Below are positions 60,935 through 64,000 of a stretch of 64,000 nt of DNA, piece by piece. Below the pieces are notes generated by a model. It did not search any database, had not been told where the DNA came from, and was given only the letters and a program-made list of their open reading frames with translations. A program made the translations under genes and the position numbers. Source of the stretch: Variovorax sp. ZS18.2.2. Its GTDB lineage: Bacteria; Pseudomonadota; Gammaproteobacteria; Burkholderiales; Burkholderiaceae_C. The number at the start of each line of letters is the position of its first letter. Positions within the stretch are counted from its first letter, which is position 1. The stretch covers positions 1 through 64,000 of the forward strand of contig NZ_JANLNM010000005.1 of assembly GCF_024701975.1 (NCBI RefSeq), written 5' to 3'.

Positions 60935-61954
60935 TCATCCGGCGCGGCGCGCCGAGAGCAGTTCCCACGTCGCTTCGGCGAATTCCTTCGGTGCTTCTTC
61001 GGGCAGGTTGTGCCCGGCGTTCTCGACCACGCGGTGCGAACGCGGGCCGGTGAACTTCGCCGCGGTCGACTTGCCATCGGTGGCCGGCACCACGCCATCG
61101 GCCCCGCCGTCGAGCGTGATGGTCGGCACCGTGATCGCCGGCAGCGCCGCGAGCCGGCGTTCGACTTCCGCATACGCCGCGTAGCCGTCCGCCGCGCCCA
61201 GGCGGTGGCGGTACGAATGGATCACCACGTCGACGTAGTCCGGGTTGTCGAACGCGGCAACGTGACGGGCCAGCGTGGCCTCGTCGAAGCGCCAGTTCGG
61301 TGAGTTGCGCAGCCAGATGGTCCGCGCGATCTCGCGGCGGTTGGCAACGAGTCCGGCGCGGCCGCGTTCGCTCAGGAAGTAGTGCTGGTACCAGATGCCC
61401 GATTCGACCGACGGCGCGACCGGCAGGCTCGCCTTGGCGATGTCCTGGATCAGGTAGCTGTTGACGGACACGAGGCCTGAAACGCGCTCGGGCCACAAAG
61501 CCGCGGCGACGCAGGCTGCGCGGCCGCCCCAGTCGTAGCCGGCAAGCACCGCGCGGTCGAGCTTCAGCGCATCCATCAACGCGACGACATCGACGCCGAT
61601 GGCGGCCTGCTGGCCGGAGCGCGGCGTGGCGTTGTCGATGAAGCGCGTCGGCCCATGGCCGCGCAGATAGGGAACGATCACGCGCGCACCGCGAGCGGCA
61701 AGTATCGGTGCGACCTCGACGAAGCTGTCGACCGAGTACGGAAAGCCGTGCAGCAGCAGCACCGGTGGCCCGTCAGCAGGCCCCGCTTCGAAGTAGCCGA
61801 CATCGAGCACGCCGGCCTTGACCTGCCGGACGGGCCCGAGCTGGAAAGCAGCGCCCGCATGAGCCGAACTCATCGACGCGAACTGCGCCGCGACCACACC
61901 GGCGGCGGCCGTGGCCAGGAAGCCGCGGCGGTTGTGCTGGATCTCTTTGAACAT
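60935..61954 (-). CDS. Tat-exported alpha/beta hydrolase (epoxide-hydrolase/dehalogenase-like)
   Basis: 339 residues from ATG 61954, with GAAGAAGG upstream. A Tat signal (NRRGFLATAAAG, Arg9-Arg10) ends SSAHAGA. The fold has LLHGFPYSVDSF, nucleophile D141 in AGYDWGGRAA and His in VENAGHNLPEEAP. Asp as nucleophile places it with epoxide hydrolases and haloalkane dehalogenases rather than esterases. It lies after the TlpA-like gene and a 42-codon frame on the same strand, so it is probably controlled by box copy 4. Confidence 0.88.
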   Translation of the reverse strand: MFKEIQHNRRGFLATAAAGVVAAQFASMSSAHAGAAFQLGPVRQVKAGVLDVGYFEAGPADGPPVLLLHGFPYSVDSFVEVAPILAARGARVIVPYLRGHGPTRFIDNATPRSGQQAAIGVDVVALMDALKLDRAVLAGYDWGGRAACVAAALWPERVSGLVSVNSYLIQDIAKASLPVAPSVESGIWYQHYFLSERGRAGLVANRREIARTIWLRNSPNWRFDEATLARHVAAFDNPDYVDVVIHSYRHRLGAADGYAAYAEVERRLAALPAITVPTITLDGGADGVVPATDGKSTAAKFTGPRSHRVVENAGHNLPEEAPKEFAEATWELLSARRAG

Positions 61955-61974
61955 GGATGAACCTTCTTCCCGCG

Positions 61975-62103
61975 TCATGTGCGGGCGTGTTTGCGAGGAC
62001 CCGCGAACTCGCGGGCCGTGATGCATTGGCAACTCACCGGGTTGCGGACTTCGTGCGCGAAGCCGCCCGCGAAGAAGATGAGTGCGAACCAGAGCTTCTT
62101 CAT
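61975..62103 (-). CDS. Small exported or membrane peptide, 42 residues
   Basis: ATG 62103 follows the TlpA-like gene's TGA by a single base (TGA-G-ATG), with GGAGG five bases upstream, so translation is very likely. The peptide starts MKKLWFALIFFAGGFAHE, a short hydrophobic signal or anchor, then has two Cys (SCQC) and a basic tail ending RKHART. It resembles no family I know. It stops 20 bp before the hydrolase ATG and would be made together with both neighbours. Confidence 0.55.
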   Translation of the reverse strand: MKKLWFALIFFAGGFAHEVRNPVSCQCITAREFAGPRKHART

Positions 62104-62104
62104 C

Positions 62105-62677
62105 TCAGCCTCCGACAGCAGCAGCGGCCGGCGACGGCTCGGCGAGGAGCGCCTGGATTTTTTTCTCGGTCGTGCCGTAGCTGCCTTCGCCGAAGTGCGA
62201 ATAGACGATCTTTCCCTGCTTGTCGATCAGGTAGACCGCGGGCCAGTACTGGTTGTTGAAGGCCTTCCAGGTGCCGTAGCTGTTGTCCTGCGCCACGGCG
62301 TGCTGGATCTGCAGGCGCTTGATCGCGTCCTGCACGTTCCTGGTCGACTTCTCGTAGGCGAACTCCGGCGTGTGCACGCCCACGACGACGAGGCCCTGGT
62401 CCTTGTACTTCTCGTTCCACGCCTTGACGTAGGGCAGGTGGTTGAGACAGTTGATGCAGGTGTAGGTCCAGAAGTCGACGAGCACGACCTTGCCGCGCAG
62501 TTCCTGCAGCTTCAGCGGCTCGGAATTGAGCCACTTGTCGATGTTCTGAAATTCGGGCGCCCGCTGCGCGGCGCTGGCGGGAACGTCGCCGCCGGGCGGC
62601 GGTGCGGCAAAGGTGAGAACGGCGACCGAGGCCGCGACCGCCGCAACGGCGAGAACTACATTGGATCGGATGCGCAT
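62105..62677 (-). CDS. TlpA-like exported thioredoxin, stand-alone relative of the DipZ domain
   Basis: 190 residues from ATG 62677. A signal peptide or anchor (about 6-25) precedes a thioredoxin fold with C74 and C77 in FWTYTCINCLNHLPYV. Long stretches match the DipZ thioredoxin domain: LRGKVVLVDFWTY, EKYKDQGLVVVGVH, TPEFAYEK, and NNQYWPAVYLIDKQGKI. It is probably a periplasmic thiol-disulfide protein reduced by DipZ. Its promoter holds box copy 4, the closest match to copy 1. Confidence 0.9.
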   Translation of the reverse strand: MRIRSNVVLAVAAVAASVAVLTFAAPPPGGDVPASAAQRAPEFQNIDKWLNSEPLKLQELRGKVVLVDFWTYTCINCLNHLPYVKAWNEKYKDQGLVVVGVHTPEFAYEKSTRNVQDAIKRLQIQHAVAQDNSYGTWKAFNNQYWPAVYLIDKQGKIVYSHFGEGSYGTTEKKIQALLAEPSPAAAAVGG

Positions 62678-62758
62678 GGTGATGTCCTGGACACGGAAGT
62701 GGGAGGGTGGTTGGCGAAAGAACGAGCGGATTGTTCGCCGTACCCCACCCCTCGGGCA

Positions 62759-62810
62759 CACATTGCGTATGCCTCTGTGTCGGCCTTGAAACCGAACACA
62801 CTACGTTTCA
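62759..62810 (-). promoter_or_regulatory. Composite promoter box, copy 4 (TlpA-like thioredoxin)
   Basis: On the minus strand TGAAACGTAGTGTGT (62810-62796) leads, over the same distance as in copy 1, to ACAC-N6-ATAC and GCAATGTG (ending 62759). 46 of 52 bases equal copy 1. It ends 81 bp before the thioredoxin ATG. Confidence 0.75.
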
Positions 62811-62824
62811 CAACGCGGCGGATT

Positions 62825-62929
62825 TCACCCCTGCGCGGCCTCGTCCTCCCGACGCCTGTCGATCAGCTGCGCCAGGAAGTCGCCGAGGTCGGACGCCAGC
62901 CGGCGCACCCGTGTTTCGTCACGGCCCAT
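62825..62929 (-). CDS. Possible 34-residue peptide
   Basis: A frame from ATG 62929 to TGA at 62825 reads MGRDETRVRRLASDLGDFL, then an acidic-basic tail ending DEAAQG. It is a plausible single helix. No ribosome site is evident. It could be a remnant of a larger gene between the membrane-protein gene and box copy 4, because the 334-bp spacer 62678-63011 holds nothing else that I can support as coding. Confidence 0.25.
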   Translation of the reverse strand: MGRDETRVRRLASDLGDFLAQLIDRRREDEAAQG

Positions 62930-63011
62930 CGCGAGGACCTGGCTTGGTCATCGGCTCCTCAGGAGTCGACTGCGGGATGGCATGGCCACGCATGAACTCG
63001 GCCTTGTCGCT

Positions 63012-63614
63012 TCACACCGGCGGCATCGGCGCCGCCTGCAACATCTGCGGTGCCGCGGCGCCATAGGTCCGGCCAACGCGTTGCGAGAACCGCAGGTAGA
63101 GGGTCCACGCCAGTGCAGCGGCAACGTGGAGGCCGAGCGTGACTGCAGGCCCCACCAGTTCGCCGGCGCTCGTCATTCCGCCGAGCAGCGCAAGGGGCAG
63201 CACGATGCCCGCCAGCACGAACAGCACCGGGCCGCTCACCCACAGGACGATCACGGCGCGGCGCACGACCGCCACGGTCCGCGTCTTCCAAAGACCCCAG
63301 CCCGCCCACGCGCAAAGTCCCCAAACCAGCAAAGCACTGCCGATGCCCAGGGACCAGAGGGTCGTGTAGTTCGCGCCCGCGTCGCTTTCGGGGCCGGGCC
63401 TGTTGACGCCGAGCACGAGCAGCCATGCAACCAGATCGAAAAACGGCCCGGCGAACAGGCAGCCGATCAGCAACGCGAGCCAACCTCCCACCCCGCCGCG
63501 CGCGGGCCGGGTTCGGCGAAGCCGGAGCGTCCAGCCGATGGCGGCGGCCAGAAGCAGCGCGAGCACGGGGCCGAGCAGCGGAAAGAGCGAGAGAAGAATG
63601 GCGGTGAAGGTCAC
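63012..63614 (-). CDS. Multi-pass membrane protein of unknown function
   Basis: 200 residues from GTG 63614, with AGGA about seven bases upstream. There are five to six hydrophobic segments (about 5-28, 42-68, 85-105, 115-145, 150-172). No conserved motif is recognised, and the C-terminus (GAAAPQMLQAAPMPPV) is Ala/Pro-rich. It follows the AraC-family gene by 42 bp on the same strand and is probably its partner or target. Confidence 0.65.
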   Translation of the reverse strand: MTFTAILLSLFPLLGPVLALLLAAAIGWTLRLRRTRPARGGVGGWLALLIGCLFAGPFFDLVAWLLVLGVNRPGPESDAGANYTTLWSLGIGSALLVWGLCAWAGWGLWKTRTVAVVRRAVIVLWVSGPVLFVLAGIVLPLALLGGMTSAGELVGPAVTLGLHVAAALAWTLYLRFSQRVGRTYGAAAPQMLQAAPMPPV

Positions 63615-63656
63615 TGTGTTTTCCTGCGTAACGATCGGGCAAGGGCAAGGCCGACG

Positions 63657-64000
63657 TCAAGGCGATGAAGAGGTGGCAGCCGGCACGCTCGCGCCCTGCC
63701 GGAACTGCCGCGGCGTGACACCGATCTGCTGGCGGAAGCGCCGGCTGAAATAGTCGGCATCGCTGAAGCCGCATTGCAGCGCGATGTCGCCGATGCGGAT
63801 GCTGGAGGTCAGCAGCAGTTCCTTTGCGCGCTCCAGCCGCCGCTCGGTGACGAGTTCGGTGAAGGTGCGGTCGGTCTGCTTCTTGAGCAGGTGTGCGAGG
63901 TAGTTGGGCGAGAGCATCGCGGCAGCGGCAGCGTCGTTGAGCGACATCTCTTCGCCGAGGTGCTCGCGCACGTAGCGCATCACACGCTGCAGTGCGTCGC
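63657..64000 (-). CDS. AraC-family regulator, C-terminal part (cut by window edge)
   Basis: The open frame continues past position 64000, so only the last 114 codons are here. They hold the complete double helix-turn-helix: MSLNDAAAAAMLSPNYLAHLLKKQT and IRIGDIALQCGFSDADYFSRRFRQQIGVTPRQFR. The inducer domain is outside the window, so the ligand cannot be judged. It lies upstream of the membrane-protein gene. Confidence 0.88.
   Translation of the reverse strand, partial: DALQRVMRYVREHLGEEMSLNDAAAAAMLSPNYLAHLLKKQTDRTFTELVTERRLERAKELLLTSSIRIGDIALQCGFSDADYFSRRFRQQIGVTPRQFRQGASVPAATSSSP

Noticed and set aside
58331..62810. The GAAAC boxes as promoters of an extracytoplasmic-function sigma factor
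   Set aside because: GAAAC resembles some ECF -35 elements, but no ECF sigma or anti-sigma gene is present, there is no constant -10 such as CGTC at the right spacing, and an OmpR-type regulator with 10-bp direct repeats fits better. It cannot be fully excluded without mapped starts.

Overview
The window is GC-rich (high sixties percent by eye) chromosomal DNA, densely coding, with many ATGA start/stop overlaps. The gene families point to a betaproteobacterium of the Comamonadaceae, most likely Variovorax or a close relative: PhaM-type PHA-granule protein, Burkholderiales-type porin, several LysE exporters, MocR regulators and a glycine riboswitch before a dadA-like gene. This assignment is an inference from composition and families; there is no rRNA or tRNA gene in the window to test it. 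I see no phage, insertion sequence or CRISPR array.

Layout. 1-139: 5' end of an rfbB-like gene. 226-1869: promoter, tandem glycine riboswitch and a D-amino-acid dehydrogenase. 1880-3973: FIST-domain protein and PhaM. 4065-13059: a MocR regulator facing a nine-gene amino-acid efflux/turnover operon (three LysE exporters, one EamA exporter, aminotransferase, GST, PhzF, VOC protein, threonine dehydratase). 13067-24514: single metabolic genes, a LysR/oxidoreductase pair, AlaX editing protein, a DsbD-like reductase with a redoxin, and a citrate-type MFS carrier. 24519-28176: an SDR remnant, an AraC regulator and a less GC-rich SDR/YciI/hydrolase group. 28284-31977: hemE, an AT-rich spacer with two DnaA boxes, and priA. 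32038-37658: a secreted S10 peptidase and small or uncharacterised genes, with AT-rich regulatory DNA at 34129-34522. 37799-42389: rep, a lipoprotein, pldA and nadE.

Two accessory systems stand out. 42602-51188 is one tight transcription unit: porin, lipoprotein cytochrome c, Tat-exported VAO-type FAD oxidase, exported D-threonine-aldolase-fold PLP enzyme, exported neutral-ceramidase homologue, membrane-anchored helper and coniferyl-type aldehyde dehydrogenase. I read it as an envelope pathway for sphingolipids: ceramide to sphingoid base, C1 oxidation, retro-aldol cleavage to glycine and a long-chain 2-enal, and aldehyde oxidation in the cytoplasm. 54416-62677 is a redox-stress locus (DipZ, sensor kinase, Ohr, epoxide hydrolase, OmpR-type regulator, alpha/beta hydrolase, TlpA-like thioredoxin). 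It carries four copies of one composite promoter element, before ohr, the epoxide hydrolase, the response regulator and the thioredoxin gene, which defines a local regulon.

The end of the window (63012-64000) holds a membrane protein and the C-terminal part of an AraC-family regulator that runs off the edge.
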